A stretch of DNA of 64,000 nt from Armatimonadota bacterium (GTDB lineage: Bacteria > Armatimonadota > HRBIN16). The notes beneath the pieces are model-generated. The model had not been told where the DNA came from and did no database searches. It saw only the letters and a program-made list of their open reading frames with translations. The DNA lies in NCBI GenBank assembly GCA_026003195.1, contig BPGU01000003.1:408763-472762 (forward strand), in the 5' to 3' direction. The position numbers were made by a program, and so were the translations under genes. Within the stretch, counting starts at the first letter, position 1; each line of letters starts with the position of its first letter. Shown here piece by piece: positions 45,016-53,356 of the stretch.

Positions 45016-45726
45016 ATGGAAGCACAGGTCACTGTGGAACAGATGGTTTACCCGGAATCGGATGGGAAGCCGATGGCAGACAACACACTGCAGCTGGAGT
45101 ATATCATCTATCTGTACGATAATCTCTGCGCGCTCTTTGCTGAACGTGAAGACGTATTCGTCGCTGCGGACCTGTTCTGGTATCCTGTGGAGGGACGTCC
45201 TGATATTCGTACTGCCCCAGATGTGATGGTGGTTCTGGGACGCCCTAAAGGACATCGTCCCTCGTACAAGCAGTGGGAAGAGGACAATATTCCCCCGCAG
45301 GTGGTGTTCGAGGTACTCTCTCCTAGCAACCGCCCTTTGGAGCTGGTGGAGAAATCGCGCTTTTACGAGCAGTACGGGGTACAGGAGTACTACATCTACG
45401 ATCCCGACCGCGGCGTCCTGGATGGCTGGGTACGCCAGGACGGCATACCGCGCCTGATCGAGAAGATGCAAGGCTGGGTGAGCCCCCTTTTAGGAGTGCG
45501 ATTCAGCCTGGAAGACAAAGCGCTGGTGCTGTATCGACCGGATGGGGAACGCTTTACACCGTACGTGGAGCTGCGCCGCAGGATGGAGCAAGCAGAGCGT
45601 GAAGCGCAGCTGGAGAGGCAACGCGCAGAGCAGGCTGAACGCGAGCTGCAACAGGAACGCCTGCGCAACGAAAAACTGGCTCAACGCCTGCGCGAACTGG
45701 GTGTGGACCCAGCCGAGGTTCAGTAG
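45016..45726 (+). CDS. Uma2 family (DUF820) PD-(D/E)XK endonuclease-like protein
   Basis: This Uma2-type restriction-endonuclease-fold protein (236 aa) has active-site residues visible as D in TAPDVMVVLG and E-x-L in VVFEVLSPSN, with LVEKSRFYEQYGVQEYYIYD following. The C-terminal third is a Glu/Arg/Gln-rich coiled coil. This family is greatly expanded in Cyanobacteria and some thermophiles; its role is unresolved. It has its own promoter. Its 3' end overlaps the rhomboid stop by 7 nt in a tail-to-tail arrangement. Confidence 0.92.
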   Translation: MEAQVTVEQMVYPESDGKPMADNTLQLEYIIYLYDNLCALFAEREDVFVAADLFWYPVEGRPDIRTAPDVMVVLGRPKGHRPSYKQWEEDNIPPQVVFEVLSPSNRPLELVEKSRFYEQYGVQEYYIYDPDRGVLDGWVRQDGIPRLIEKMQGWVSPLLGVRFSLEDKALVLYRPDGERFTPYVELRRRMEQAEREAQLERQRAEQAERELQQERLRNEKLAQRLRELGVDPAEVQ

Positions 45727-46421
45727 TCCGGTGGCAGGGAACGGTAATAGTAGTAGCGAGGACGACGCAGCCTGCGCAGAACCCGGTCTCTTCCCATCGC
45801 CAGAATGGTAGCCGCACCCGCGACAAATCCGCCTGCATGTGCCATCGTCGCCACACCCGGCTGGAACTGGAACTGCATCAGGAACCACAGCCCTAACAGG
45901 ATAAACGCCGGTACCGCTATCACATCGATAATAAAGAAGAAGATGACCAGCACCCGTATCCGGGCGGCAGGAAACAACACAAAGTAGGCTCCTAACGCCC
46001 CGGCGATGGCTCCACTGGCTCCCACAGTGGGGATTGGCGAGCTGGCATTAATGACTACGTGTGCCAGAGCCGCCGCTACCCCCCACACCAGATACCAGAA
46101 CAGGAACTGAAAATGCCCTAAAGCATCCTCCACGTTGTTGCCGAAAATCCAGAGATAGAGCATGTTCCCGCCCAGATGCAGGATACCCGCGTGCAGGAAC
46201 ATCGAGGTGAAGATAGTCAGCCAGTGAGGTGTAATCGGCGGTATCTGGTACTGGCACTGACCGGAGATGGTGCAGGGGATCATGGCGTATTCGATCAGCG
46301 CTTCGGGAGCCCCCCAACCGATCAGCTTGTCGTAGAGAAACACCAGCACGTTGGCAAGGATAAGACCAACGGTCACGAAAGGAAAGGAACGTGTTGGGTT
46401 TTCGTCGCCAAGCGGTATCAC
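45720..46421 (-). CDS. Rhomboid family intramembrane serine protease
   Basis: This is an intramembrane protease (233 aa, about six transmembrane helices). The catalytic Ser136 is in TVGASGAIAG, His195 in MAHAGGFVAG, and Asn86 in HLGGNMLYLWIFGNNVED, all in the expected helices. It releases membrane-anchored substrates. A promoter with near-consensus elements lies at 46458-46486. It is convergent with the Uma2 gene. Confidence 0.95.
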   Translation of the reverse strand: MIPLGDENPTRSFPFVTVGLILANVLVFLYDKLIGWGAPEALIEYAMIPCTISGQCQYQIPPITPHWLTIFTSMFLHAGILHLGGNMLYLWIFGNNVEDALGHFQFLFWYLVWGVAAALAHVVINASSPIPTVGASGAIAGALGAYFVLFPAARIRVLVIFFFIIDVIAVPAFILLGLWFLMQFQFQPGVATMAHAGGFVAGAATILAMGRDRVLRRLRRPRYYYYRSLPPDY

Positions 46422-46457
46422 GGTATCCAGCCATCCATCTCGTCGTTCGCTGGTTTA

Positions 46458-46486
46458 AGTATACCTGACTCTGCGAGAAGTGTAAA
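46458..46486 (-). promoter_or_regulatory. Promoter of the rhomboid gene
   Basis: On the minus strand, TTTACA (46486-46481), 17 bp, TATACT (46463-46458), about 37 nt before the ATG at 46421. Confidence 0.65.
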
Positions 46487-46604
46487 TGGATTACGAAAAT
46501 GAACCTTTTTCGGTTTTTGTGCGTCTAAGCTTTTGAGACGTTGAAGCATTCCTGCTACGATACAAGCAAGAGGGACCACGAGCAGCATCAATGTGAAACC
46601 GTTA

Positions 46605-46633
46605 GGGCGTGCGCAAAGCACGCCCGTTTTTTT
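46605..46633. terminator. Intrinsic terminator downstream of the pilin cluster
   Basis: Stem GGGCGTGC / GCACGCCC with a T-tract (TTTTTTT) on the plus-strand side. On the minus strand it follows the stop of the gene at 46632 after an A-tract, so it likely ends the cluster and may work in both directions. Confidence 0.6.
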
Positions 46634-47081
46634 AACCTGTTCTCACGCCTTCGGAGGCGCGACGTACCATCCAGCTCCACACCGCCCAGCTCAGCGCAGC
46701 CCCCACAGAGCTCCACAACAGGAAACGCCACGTGGTACGCCAGAAACCGTTGCCCCGTTCTCGTTGTATCTGGCGATCAGCTTGCTGCAACGCCTGCTTC
46801 GCCTGTTCCGACGACGTCTTCTGGTCTGCCTGCAGCAGCGGACTACTATCCGTACCCGCCTGTTGCTCGGATGGCGGCGTTGGCTTGGGGACGTTGACCA
46901 CCGGCGGGGGTGGAAGCTGGGGCGCTTGCTGTAACTGCTGCAAGCGAGTAGCGTCATCGAACTCACGGCTCAATCCTGCCGCTTCTTGTGCCCCGCGCGG
47001 GTCATAGCCCACCGCCAGCACCGGCATCGCTGCCAGGACGCTGATACACCCACAGAGAACCACTACCTGCATGCACTTCAT
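46632..47081 (-). CDS. Secreted/membrane Pro-Gln-rich small protein, end of pilin cluster
   Basis: This protein (149 aa) has a signal peptide (MKCMQVVVLCGCISVLAAMP), a Pro/Gln-rich middle (QQAPQLPPPPVVNVPKPTPP) and a C-terminal transmembrane helix near 117-140 (FWRTTWRFLLWSSVGAALSW) with basic residues after it. No family recognised. The ATG at 47081 overlaps the TAA of the previous gene (TAATG) and has AGGAGGTG upstream, so it belongs to the pilin operon and may help assemble or anchor the pseudopilus. Confidence 0.68.
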   Translation of the reverse strand: MKCMQVVVLCGCISVLAAMPVLAVGYDPRGAQEAAGLSREFDDATRLQQLQQAPQLPPPPVVNVPKPTPPSEQQAGTDSSPLLQADQKTSSEQAKQALQQADRQIQRERGNGFWRTTWRFLLWSSVGAALSWAVWSWMVRRASEGVRTG

Positions 47082-48883
47082 TATCCTGCACCTCCTGAAA
47101 GCACTTGCCATAGTTTGGGCACCATCTTGGGGGCGCGTGGCAGGTCGATATCGATGAGCGGTCGCGTGCCCGGTCCCTTGTCCCGGATGCGGTTGTCGTA
47201 GTTCAGGCGCAGGGGCAGACTGTACAGCACCATCGCCTCGTCCTTGCAGATGATGGAGCCGTTGATGGTGCAACCTCCGCCGCCCGTTGCAATGTTTCCG
47301 CCCCCAACGAAGTTGGTGTACAGGATAGCGTCTATCTGGTTGATGTTTTCTGAGATGCTATTGATGTAGTCGTCGCTATACAGTGACTGATACCGCTTCC
47401 TGCCGTAGCTGTCTATCTGCGTGGCATCGTAGGCGGGTATCAGGTTGCCGTATTCATCGTAGCGGGGTTTGGTGAAAGGCGGCCTCATGTAGTACAGCGG
47501 GTAGTAGCCGAAATTCTTCACATTGCCCATAATCACGCTGCCCCGCGCGGCTAAACCCAGAATATCCTTTTTCTCGTTCTGCTGCTCGATGGTCGTTGGG
47601 TTCGTACCCCGGAAGTCTGGCGGGTTCTTATAGCGCACACTGCCGACGATGTGTACATTACGTCCGGCGTAGAGCGTGCCCTGCCCCTCTACATACCCCT
47701 TAATCACCACGTCGCCGGTGAAAGTGACCGGTCCGTGGATGCGGATGGGCTTGTCGCTGGTGCCGATCAGCACCGCCGAACCGTTGACCACACCGTTAGT
47801 AGAGAGGCGCACGTAGCGATTCTGTTGACTGTTCCACACCTCCACGTATGCCCCCTGTCCGTAGTTGGGGTTGGGCGTGCCGTCTGCAAAGGTCTGCTTC
47901 TGGTCCACATAGTTCTGCGACAGGTTGATGTAACGGGTGATGTCGTCCAGGTCGGGCATGGGCAGTTCCTGAGTCGCAGTAGGGTCCAGCACGGTGCCGC
48001 TGTAGGTTTTGGTGCCGCGTGCGTCTGCCACCACCGCTCCGGATACCCGGTTGTTGACGACGCTGGCGTTCTGGTCGTAGATGAGGTCGCGCCACTGCTC
48101 GTAGGTACTGGACCCCTTGGCACCGTGCAGGGTAGGGTCATACGCCTGACGCGCTCTGCCGGTATTGACACTGTTGTAGTAACTGTTGCTCCACTGCGTG
48201 GGGGTGATGTTGACGTAACCCGCAGCGGGAGGGATCAGTTTATTGTTGGCGCAGGCGTAGACGCTACCGTTGATGGTAGGCGTGCCCCCGCTGAAGTCGA
48301 AGTTCCCGTTGGCACGCATGTCGCCGTTCACGATCAGGTCGTTCGCCCCGAAACCGTACATCCATCCGTAGTTGTTGGCGAAGTAGGCGTAGTCGAACAC
48401 ACCGGATCGCTCCAGTGTGAACTCTAAGGTCTGCTCCAGCACGGTGCGGGGTTCGCCGTCATCCAGCTGACCGTCGTTATCCCGGTCCTGCCATCCTACC
48501 GCACGGAAAGTCAGCTCGCGGCTGAAGTTGCTATTGATGCGCTGCCCCACGATGCCGCAGGAGTAGCGCAGACCGTCTCCTAAATTTCCCCCCACCGTCG
48601 CCATCGGATTGGTGGGCGAAGCCAGCTCCCAGGGAACGAAACTGTCGAACTTCTGTTCCACCTTGAACTGTTTCCATACCTGCATCTTTTTATATTCCAG
48701 CCCCGCCTCGGCGGCATAGAGGGTGCGCACCGCCTGCTCTTCGCGGGCAACATGACGGATGCCTGCCGTACCGAGACTGACCAGCGCGGTACCCAGACCA
48801 AAGGACATGAACAACACCAGCAACGATGTGATTAGAGCGGTTGCTCGCTGCCACCTCTTGTTCCGGGAGAATATTCCTGACAT
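47081..48883 (-). CDS. PilX/DUF4900-like pilus assembly or surface protein
   Basis: This protein (600 aa) has a PilX-like N terminus: basic residues, a hydrophobic helix (ALITSLLVLFMSFGLGTALV), then AVRTLYAAEAGLEYKKMQVW. The long C-terminal domain resembles polymer-forming or bactofilin-like repeats (GTLYAGRNVHIVGSVRYKN, IRIHGPVTFTGDVVIKGYV). It is expected to be part of a type IV pilus or pseudopilus system. The ATG at 48883 has AGGAGGTGA 5 nt upstream; the earlier GTG lies inside that site. It lies next to three pseudopilin-like genes. Confidence 0.75.
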   Translation of the reverse strand: MSGIFSRNKRWQRATALITSLLVLFMSFGLGTALVSLGTAGIRHVAREEQAVRTLYAAEAGLEYKKMQVWKQFKVEQKFDSFVPWELASPTNPMATVGGNLGDGLRYSCGIVGQRINSNFSRELTFRAVGWQDRDNDGQLDDGEPRTVLEQTLEFTLERSGVFDYAYFANNYGWMYGFGANDLIVNGDMRANGNFDFSGGTPTINGSVYACANNKLIPPAAGYVNITPTQWSNSYYNSVNTGRARQAYDPTLHGAKGSSTYEQWRDLIYDQNASVVNNRVSGAVVADARGTKTYSGTVLDPTATQELPMPDLDDITRYINLSQNYVDQKQTFADGTPNPNYGQGAYVEVWNSQQNRYVRLSTNGVVNGSAVLIGTSDKPIRIHGPVTFTGDVVIKGYVEGQGTLYAGRNVHIVGSVRYKNPPDFRGTNPTTIEQQNEKKDILGLAARGSVIMGNVKNFGYYPLYYMRPPFTKPRYDEYGNLIPAYDATQIDSYGRKRYQSLYSDDYINSISENINQIDAILYTNFVGGGNIATGGGGCTINGSIICKDEAMVLYSLPLRLNYDNRIRDKGPGTRPLIDIDLPRAPKMVPKLWQVLSGGAG

Positions 48884-48896
48884 CGCGCTCACCTCC

Positions 48897-49415
48897 TCAC
48901 TGGTTGCGCAGGACCACCATCTCCTGCAGGCGCAGGTAGCGCACCCCTGCAGGCGTCTGTCTGCGCACGCACAACCGAACGGTCACGGTGCGCCCGTTCG
49001 CACCCAGCTGGAAAATCGGATAAGTGGTGCCCGTTTCTGGATCGGTGGGTACGACCCCATCGAGGATGTTCACAGTATCCGCTGCGCCCTCAGCAGGATG
49101 CCACTTCAAGGTCTCGTAGGATAAACCAAAGGAGCCATCTGCCCCGCTGGGCAGCACGTAGGTGACCTGCGTTTGCGAACCGTTGACGCTCACCGACCTC
49201 GCCCGGCGCAGTTCACTGACGATACGGCGCATAGCAAGGGTGGCATCCATCGTCACAGCCACGTCGGTGGAGTTTCTCTGCCAGGCGCGGGTAGAAGTGC
49301 TGAGCAGGGGCATCAGCGCCATGAGCAGGATCACCATGATGCCACTGGCGACGAGCAGTTCCACCAGAGTCACCGCGCGGCGTGTACTATTGTTCCTTTT
49401 GATTGCTCTTTGCAT
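48897..49415 (-). CDS. PilW/GspJ-like prepilin-type protein
   Basis: This minor pseudopilin (172 aa) has the prepilin motif RRAVTLVELLVASGIMVILL with Glu5 after the cleavage site, then a soluble domain including VTYVLPSGADGSFGLSYETL. The residue before the cleavage point is Arg-Ala rather than Gly, a departure from the usual G/FT motif. The ATG at 49415 is preceded by GAGGGGGTGG. It lies in a cluster with PilV-, PilA- and PilX-like genes. Confidence 0.82.
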   Translation of the reverse strand: MQRAIKRNNSTRRAVTLVELLVASGIMVILLMALMPLLSTSTRAWQRNSTDVAVTMDATLAMRRIVSELRRARSVSVNGSQTQVTYVLPSGADGSFGLSYETLKWHPAEGAADTVNILDGVVPTDPETGTTYPIFQLGANGRTVTVRLCVRRQTPAGVRYLRLQEMVVLRNQ

Positions 49416-49455
49416 ATTGCCACCCCCTCGTTTGGCACAGGCACGCTTCTGCACG

Positions 49456-49899
49456 CTACAGGTTGGTCACCAGCGTGCGCAGTTCTACCTGTCGCGTCTG
49501 TCCGTTCAAATCACGCCAGATCACCCGCACGATAACCCGCTTCACGTCCCACGCCACATCTTCTACCACAATCTGCCCCTGCCCGTTGGGAAGCATCCTC
49601 GCCGGGCTTTCGCGGCTGGTATCATCGGTATAGGTGAACGAGAAGGGCGACGTGTTCGGGCTGGCGTCTATCAACCCGTATGCCCGCAAGCCGTCGTAGG
49701 TCAGGTTGCCGTAGCCGATGAACTTGATCGCTTCCATCCGCCGCTCCGCCAGAGCCAGCGCCGCCGCGCGCCATTTTGCGCCGCCGCTCAACCGCTGGCT
49801 GACCGGGAACAGTGCGCCAAACACCACTGCCACCACACCCAGCAGGAAGATAGACAAAACGATTTCCGCCAGGGTAAACCCTCGCGCTCGCCGTTTCAT
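49456..49899 (-). CDS. PilV/GspI-like prepilin-type protein
   Basis: This minor pseudopilin (147 aa) has the motif RRARGFTLAEIVLSIFLLGV with Gly-Phe cleavage and Glu at +5. The body has AAALALAERRMEAIKFIGYG, typical of PilV/GspI-type helices. The ATG at 49899 has AGGAGG 6 nt upstream. It is co-oriented with its neighbours; 40 nt separate it from the PilW-like gene. Confidence 0.85.
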   Translation of the reverse strand: MKRRARGFTLAEIVLSIFLLGVVAVVFGALFPVSQRLSGGAKWRAAALALAERRMEAIKFIGYGNLTYDGLRAYGLIDASPNTSPFSFTYTDDTSRESPARMLPNGQGQIVVEDVAWDVKRVIVRVIWRDLNGQTRQVELRTLVTNL

Positions 49900-49910
49900 G
49901 GTGCGCCTCC

Positions 49911-50279
49911 TCACCACAGCTTATGCCCTGCCGTCGCTTCCAGCGAGCATTGTGGTGGTGTGCTGACGTTGTTCATCGTGTAGGCGCCATCGGAAGGGCA
50001 GGTGCTGGTCGGAAACGTCGCCGGGTTACCCTTGATGTATTTGTCCGGTCCCACAATGTCGCTCCAGGCAGGAGTGTCGTCTGGCTCCTTGTTGTTGTCC
50101 ATGGCCCACTGCTGCTTGGCGACATCGATACGCAGCAGGGTGCCCACACACGACTTGCGCCGGCTGGTTTCTCGCGCCGGCACATAGTTGGGCACGGCGA
50201 TAGCCAGCAGGATGCTGATAATCAGCACCACGATCATGATTTCCACCAGCGTGAAGCCCTGAGAGCGTAGATGGCGCAT
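49911..50279 (-). CDS. Type IV pilin-like (PilA/GspG) protein
   Basis: This pilin or major pseudopilin (122 aa) has the motif RSQGFTLVEIMIVVLIISIL. The C-terminal domain has four Cys in two pairs (CVGTL, STCPSDGAY, PPQCSLEA), likely disulfide-forming. It is paralogous to the protein at 50436 (shared VPN-x-ARE-SR-KxCV and KQQWAMDNNK regions). ACGGAGGTG precedes the ATG. An intrinsic terminator lies between the paralogues. Confidence 0.9.
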   Translation of the reverse strand: MRHLRSQGFTLVEIMIVVLIISILLAIAVPNYVPARETSRRKSCVGTLLRIDVAKQQWAMDNNKEPDDTPAWSDIVGPDKYIKGNPATFPTSTCPSDGAYTMNNVSTPPQCSLEATAGHKLW

Positions 50280-50358
50280 CGTGTCTCACCTCCGTCGTCT
50301 TCCTGGACCTCCCCTGCTCTCCCCTCTCCCACGCTGTGGGAGAGGGGCAAGGGTGAGG

Positions 50359-50408
50359 ACTAAAACAAAGCCGATGGGACATCGCAGGGTGGGAATACCC
50401 CATCGGCT
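50359..50408 (-). terminator. Intrinsic terminator between the two pilin genes
   Basis: On the minus strand, a 10-bp perfect stem (AGCCGATGGG / CCCATCGGCT, 20-nt loop) is followed by TTGTTTTAG, 27 nt after the stop of the pilin at 50436. It suggests that the abundant upstream pilin is made separately from the minor ones. Confidence 0.65.
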
Positions 50409-50435
50409 CTATAAACCTGAAACGCAACGCTGAGA

Positions 50436-50786
50436 TTACAGGCTGTGTGTGCCACCAATGCTGCAGGTAGGATTGGTTCCCACGTTGCCTACCGTGTAAG
50501 TGCCACCCGACGGGCACGAAGGCGTCGACTTGATGTAGTTCGGCACCAGGTCGCCCACAGCGCATGCGTCACCGTTAGCCTTGTTGTTGTCCATCGCCCA
50601 CTGCTCCTTGGCAGCATCAATCTGCTTCAGGTTGGACACACATGCCTTGGCGCGGCTGCTCTCACGTGCCCGCACGAAGTTCGGCACCGCGATGGCGAGC
50701 AGGATGCCGATAATCAGCACGACGATCATAATCTCCACGAGGGTGAAGCCTCGCTCGGCGCGTGCCTTTCGGATCAGGTTGAACAT
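50436..50786 (-). CDS. Type IV pilin-like (PilA/GspG) protein, paralogue
   Basis: This pilin-like protein (116 aa) has the motif RAERGFTLVEIMIVVLIIGI. The soluble part has four Cys (KACVSN, DACAVG, PSCPSGG, PTCSIGG) and ends in short Gly/Thr-rich segments. The ATG at 50786 has AGGAGG 11 nt upstream; an earlier GTG is within the Shine-Dalgarno. It is probably the major pilin of the cluster because it is transcribed first and has its own terminator. Confidence 0.9.
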   Translation of the reverse strand: MFNLIRKARAERGFTLVEIMIVVLIIGILLAIAVPNFVRARESSRAKACVSNLKQIDAAKEQWAMDNNKANGDACAVGDLVPNYIKSTPSCPSGGTYTVGNVGTNPTCSIGGTHSL

Positions 50787-50870
50787 TCTCGGAAGCACCT
50801 CCTGAAAGGGATTTCATCAGCATTTTTCCATCCAGCAAGCGGGGATTTCACATCAAAATTGCGGGTTTTT

Positions 50871-50903
50871 GGAGGACGAGGCTGCTGCCGAGCTGTCGGT
50901 GTT
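50871..50903. repeat. Dispersed repeat B, copy 3
   Basis: It begins GGAGGACGAGGC, then TGCTGCCGAGC and TGTCGGTG, matching 14034, 28331 and 53290. It lies in the 260-nt gap between the pilin and RseB-like genes. The rest of the gap holds short inverted repeats (CCCTTCCCT/AGGGAAGGG at 50930-50945, CTCTCCT/AGGAGAG). Confidence 0.6.
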
Positions 50904-51046
50904 GGAACCTAAACCCCTGGCCCCCTTCCCTGCGAGGGAAGGGAGAACCGCAATCACCCCTCTCCTCACAGGAGAGGAGATGGGGGTGAGGTTGGTCTGG
51001 CACAGGAGATGGCTTCGCTCCTGCGTCGCCCGTAAGGAACGTTTGT

Positions 51047-52024
51047 CTACCGGACCGACCGGCGCACCTGATCGAACACTTCGGGCGGGGCGTTGCCGAT
51101 GAGCACCAGGTTCACATCGCCGTCGCGCCACGTTTCCACCCGTGCACCCAGTGGAGTGAGCGACCTTAGCAGGGGAGCATCGGCACGCAACGGCAGGCGC
51201 GTCTGGAACAGCGCGAGCGAGCTCCCTTCATCCGTGTAATGCAGGCTGACGAGCGGACGCTGCCCCACGATGCGAACCCTTACCTCTACCAGCCGGAACC
51301 CTTTTGGCAGAGCCTGCGGCTGACGGATGGTAAAGGGCACCAGCGGTTGTGCCTCCTGCACACTGGCAAACACCCGCGAAGGGGGCAGTATGTCTTGTCT
51401 TCTCACCTGTGCGGGGAAACGAGGCATGAAACGCTCAGGGGGGATCACGGCGGGCAGGGTCAGGCGGACGTATTCCGTACGCATCCGCACCTCTCCGCGC
51501 GGGGTCAGCTCTTCCATGCGCAGTATCACACCGAACTCGCCGTCCACCCACCAGCGACGCAAAGGCTGTCCCTGCCGGGTCTTCGCCTCCAGAAGCACTG
51601 CCCTGCGTCCGGCAACCGACTCGATGCCCTTCACCTCCAGAATCATCTCCTTCTTGCGCAGCCGCTGGAGCAGCTCCCGTCGGCGTCGCAGCAGCAGCGG
51701 CTGATCCGAAGGCAAGATGTGCACTCTTTTCATCTGGGGCAGGTAGTGGAAGCGTCGCACACCGTCATCGATGAGCACCTCTCCACGCCGACGGGGCGGT
51801 TGCAGGTACTCCACCCGGTAGCGTATTCCCACCCGCAGGATGTGCTCTTCCACCGGGGGCAAGGGCACCGGCAGGAAGAACCGCGTGACCCGTACCCCAT
51901 CCAGCGCAACCGTGCGCTCCGCGCGTTCCATGCGCTCCAGCCATTCGGCTGGCGTTTGCGCCCACGCGGACAACCCGCATCCCACGCCTATCACACAGGC
52001 GATGACAACCAGAGAGTATCTCAT
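51047..52024 (-). CDS. MucB/RseB-like sigma regulatory protein
   Basis: This periplasmic protein (325 aa) has a signal peptide (MRYSLVVIACVIGVGCGLSA) and a lipid-binding-like RseB N-domain (about 25-190, including GEVLIDDGVRRFHYLPQMKR). The C-terminal domain (about 215-325) contains FRLVEVRVRIVGQRPLVSLH. In proteobacteria RseB shields the anti-sigma factor from proteolysis. Here the gene directly follows the anti-sigma gene with an ATGA overlap, so the same role is likely. Confidence 0.78.
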   Translation of the reverse strand: MRYSLVVIACVIGVGCGLSAWAQTPAEWLERMERAERTVALDGVRVTRFFLPVPLPPVEEHILRVGIRYRVEYLQPPRRRGEVLIDDGVRRFHYLPQMKRVHILPSDQPLLLRRRRELLQRLRKKEMILEVKGIESVAGRRAVLLEAKTRQGQPLRRWWVDGEFGVILRMEELTPRGEVRMRTEYVRLTLPAVIPPERFMPRFPAQVRRQDILPPSRVFASVQEAQPLVPFTIRQPQALPKGFRLVEVRVRIVGQRPLVSLHYTDEGSSLALFQTRLPLRADAPLLRSLTPLGARVETWRDGDVNLVLIGNAPPEVFDQVRRSVR

Positions 52025-52509
52025 GGCGACGTCGGCTCCAGCCGCAGCACCCTCATTTGCGCTTCCCGGGTGAGCATCTGCAGCGAAGGGTCGGTGAAAC
52101 CATCGCTGGAGGTGGCACCCACGTACTCCTGCACGATAGCCTGAGCGACCGTCGGCTCCTCAGACGACGGGGTGGGAACTGTGTCCGGGCGGAAGGTGTT
52201 CCACCACAGGGCAACCACGACCACTGCGACAGCGGTGGCGGCGAACGACCACCGCAGGACGAAGCGTGTCCACGAGCGACGGTGCAGGGAGGCACGTGCG
52301 TGGTCCCGAATGCGCCGTGCAAGATGGGCGGGTGCCCGTTCGCGCTCCAGCTGTGTCACCATCTGTTTCATCCAGAGCTGGTCGCGCACTGCCTTGGCGC
52401 ATGCCTCACAGCAGGCGAGATGCTTCTCCAACCTCTGTGCTGCTTCCGGCTGGCAGAGGCCGTCTACGTACTCCACTATCACTTGTTCCCATTCCGTGCA
52501 GGTTCTCAT
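52021..52509 (-). CDS. Zinc-finger anti-sigma factor
   Basis: This membrane-bound anti-sigma factor (162 aa) has an N-terminal ZAS domain: Cys4, then H-L-A-C-C-E-A-C at about 30-37, fitting the H-x3-C-x2-C zinc motif. One transmembrane helix lies near 84-103 (FVLRWSFAATAVAVVVVALW), followed by an extracytoplasmic tail. It starts 3 nt after the sigma stop and overlaps the RseB-like gene (ATGA). Confidence 0.88.
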   Translation of the reverse strand: MRTCTEWEQVIVEYVDGLCQPEAAQRLEKHLACCEACAKAVRDQLWMKQMVTQLERERAPAHLARRIRDHARASLHRRSWTRFVLRWSFAATAVAVVVVALWWNTFRPDTVPTPSSEEPTVAQAIVQEYVGATSSDGFTDPSLQMLTREAQMRVLRLEPTSP

Positions 52510-52512
52510 CGC

Positions 52513-53109
52513 TCAATCTCCATACATATAGCTTGCCAGCGCATCCCGAAGCCGGGCGCGGGCGTGGAACAGGCGTGATTTCACCGTGCCCAGCGGGATA
52601 CCCAGCGCCTGAGCAATCTCCTCGTAGGATAACGACTCCAGATCATGTAGCACCAGCACCTCGCGCATGGCTATCGGCAGGTGGTCTATTGCCTGCTGCA
52701 ACAGGTCGCTCAATTCCTCGCGCAGCAACATCTTTTCCGGGTCGTAATGGGCATCCGGTATTTCGATGGAACACTCGTCCCCCTCATCCTTCTCACCATC
52801 GGCACGACGCCAGAGGGAGAGCCACCCCTTTTCGCGCTGGCGACGACGGTGCAGGTCACGGCACAGGTTGGTGGCGATACGGAACAGCCACGTTTGCAAA
52901 CTGCTTTCTTCCCGAAAGTGGTGCAGTGCGCTCAATGCTTTGAGGAACACCTCTTGCGTGATGTCCTCGGCATCGGTTTCGTTCAACACCAGCCGCTTCA
53001 CATATCCGTAGATTTTGTGCTGGTAGCGCTGTACAATCTCCTCGAAGGCAGACAGGTCGTTCTCTTTACATCGGGCTACCAGCGCCGCATCGGCGTCGCT
53101 CAGGCGCAT
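52513..53109 (-). CDS. ECF-type RNA polymerase sigma factor
   Basis: This sigma-70 family ECF factor (198 aa from the chosen start) has region 2 with FEEIVQRYQHKIYGYVKRLV and DAEDITQEVFLKALSAL, a charged linker, and region 4 with LPIAMREVLVLHDLESLSYE followed by GIPLGTVKSRLFHARARLR. The ATG at 53109 has GGAG 7 nt upstream, and codon use changes there. ATG 53157 and GTG 53187 are earlier possibilities without an RBS. It forms an operon with its anti-sigma factor and the RseB-like gene. Confidence 0.9.
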   Translation of the reverse strand: MRLSDADAALVARCKENDLSAFEEIVQRYQHKIYGYVKRLVLNETDAEDITQEVFLKALSALHHFREESSLQTWLFRIATNLCRDLHRRRQREKGWLSLWRRADGEKDEGDECSIEIPDAHYDPEKMLLREELSDLLQQAIDHLPIAMREVLVLHDLESLSYEEIAQALGIPLGTVKSRLFHARARLRDALASYMYGD

Positions 53110-53289
53110 CGCTCGCTCCAATGCAGAAGCCCCCTCTGCTGCTCTCTGTGTGTACATTATGGACGATTCGCGGGGGAAAAAGTTCACCGTGGCTGGAGGA
53201 AGAGAATGGAGCGCACGAGAAAGGACTATTGGCGAGAGGGAGGTTGGGCAAACAGCGGTTCGTCAAGCGGGATACTGGCAATCCCCTGT

Positions 53290-53345
53290 GGAGGGCGAGG
53301 CTCCTGCCAAGTGTCTGGAGGGTGCATCAGCACCCTCCAAAGGAC
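53290..53345. repeat. Dispersed repeat B, copy 4, with hairpin
   Basis: GGAGGGCGAGGCTCCTGCC, then a 9-bp hairpin GGAGGGTGC-ATCA-GCACCCTCC at 53317-53338, 19 nt after the SLH gene stop. It may act as the terminator of the murA-mreB-SLH operon. The rest of 53110-53289 shows no gene. Confidence 0.55.
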
Positions 53346-53356
53346 ACATCGCACAC

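Noticed and set aside
46418..46621. 67-codon minus-strand frame upstream of the rhomboid gene
   Set aside because: It contains the rhomboid promoter and a terminator stem, has no RBS and overlaps the rhomboid start.
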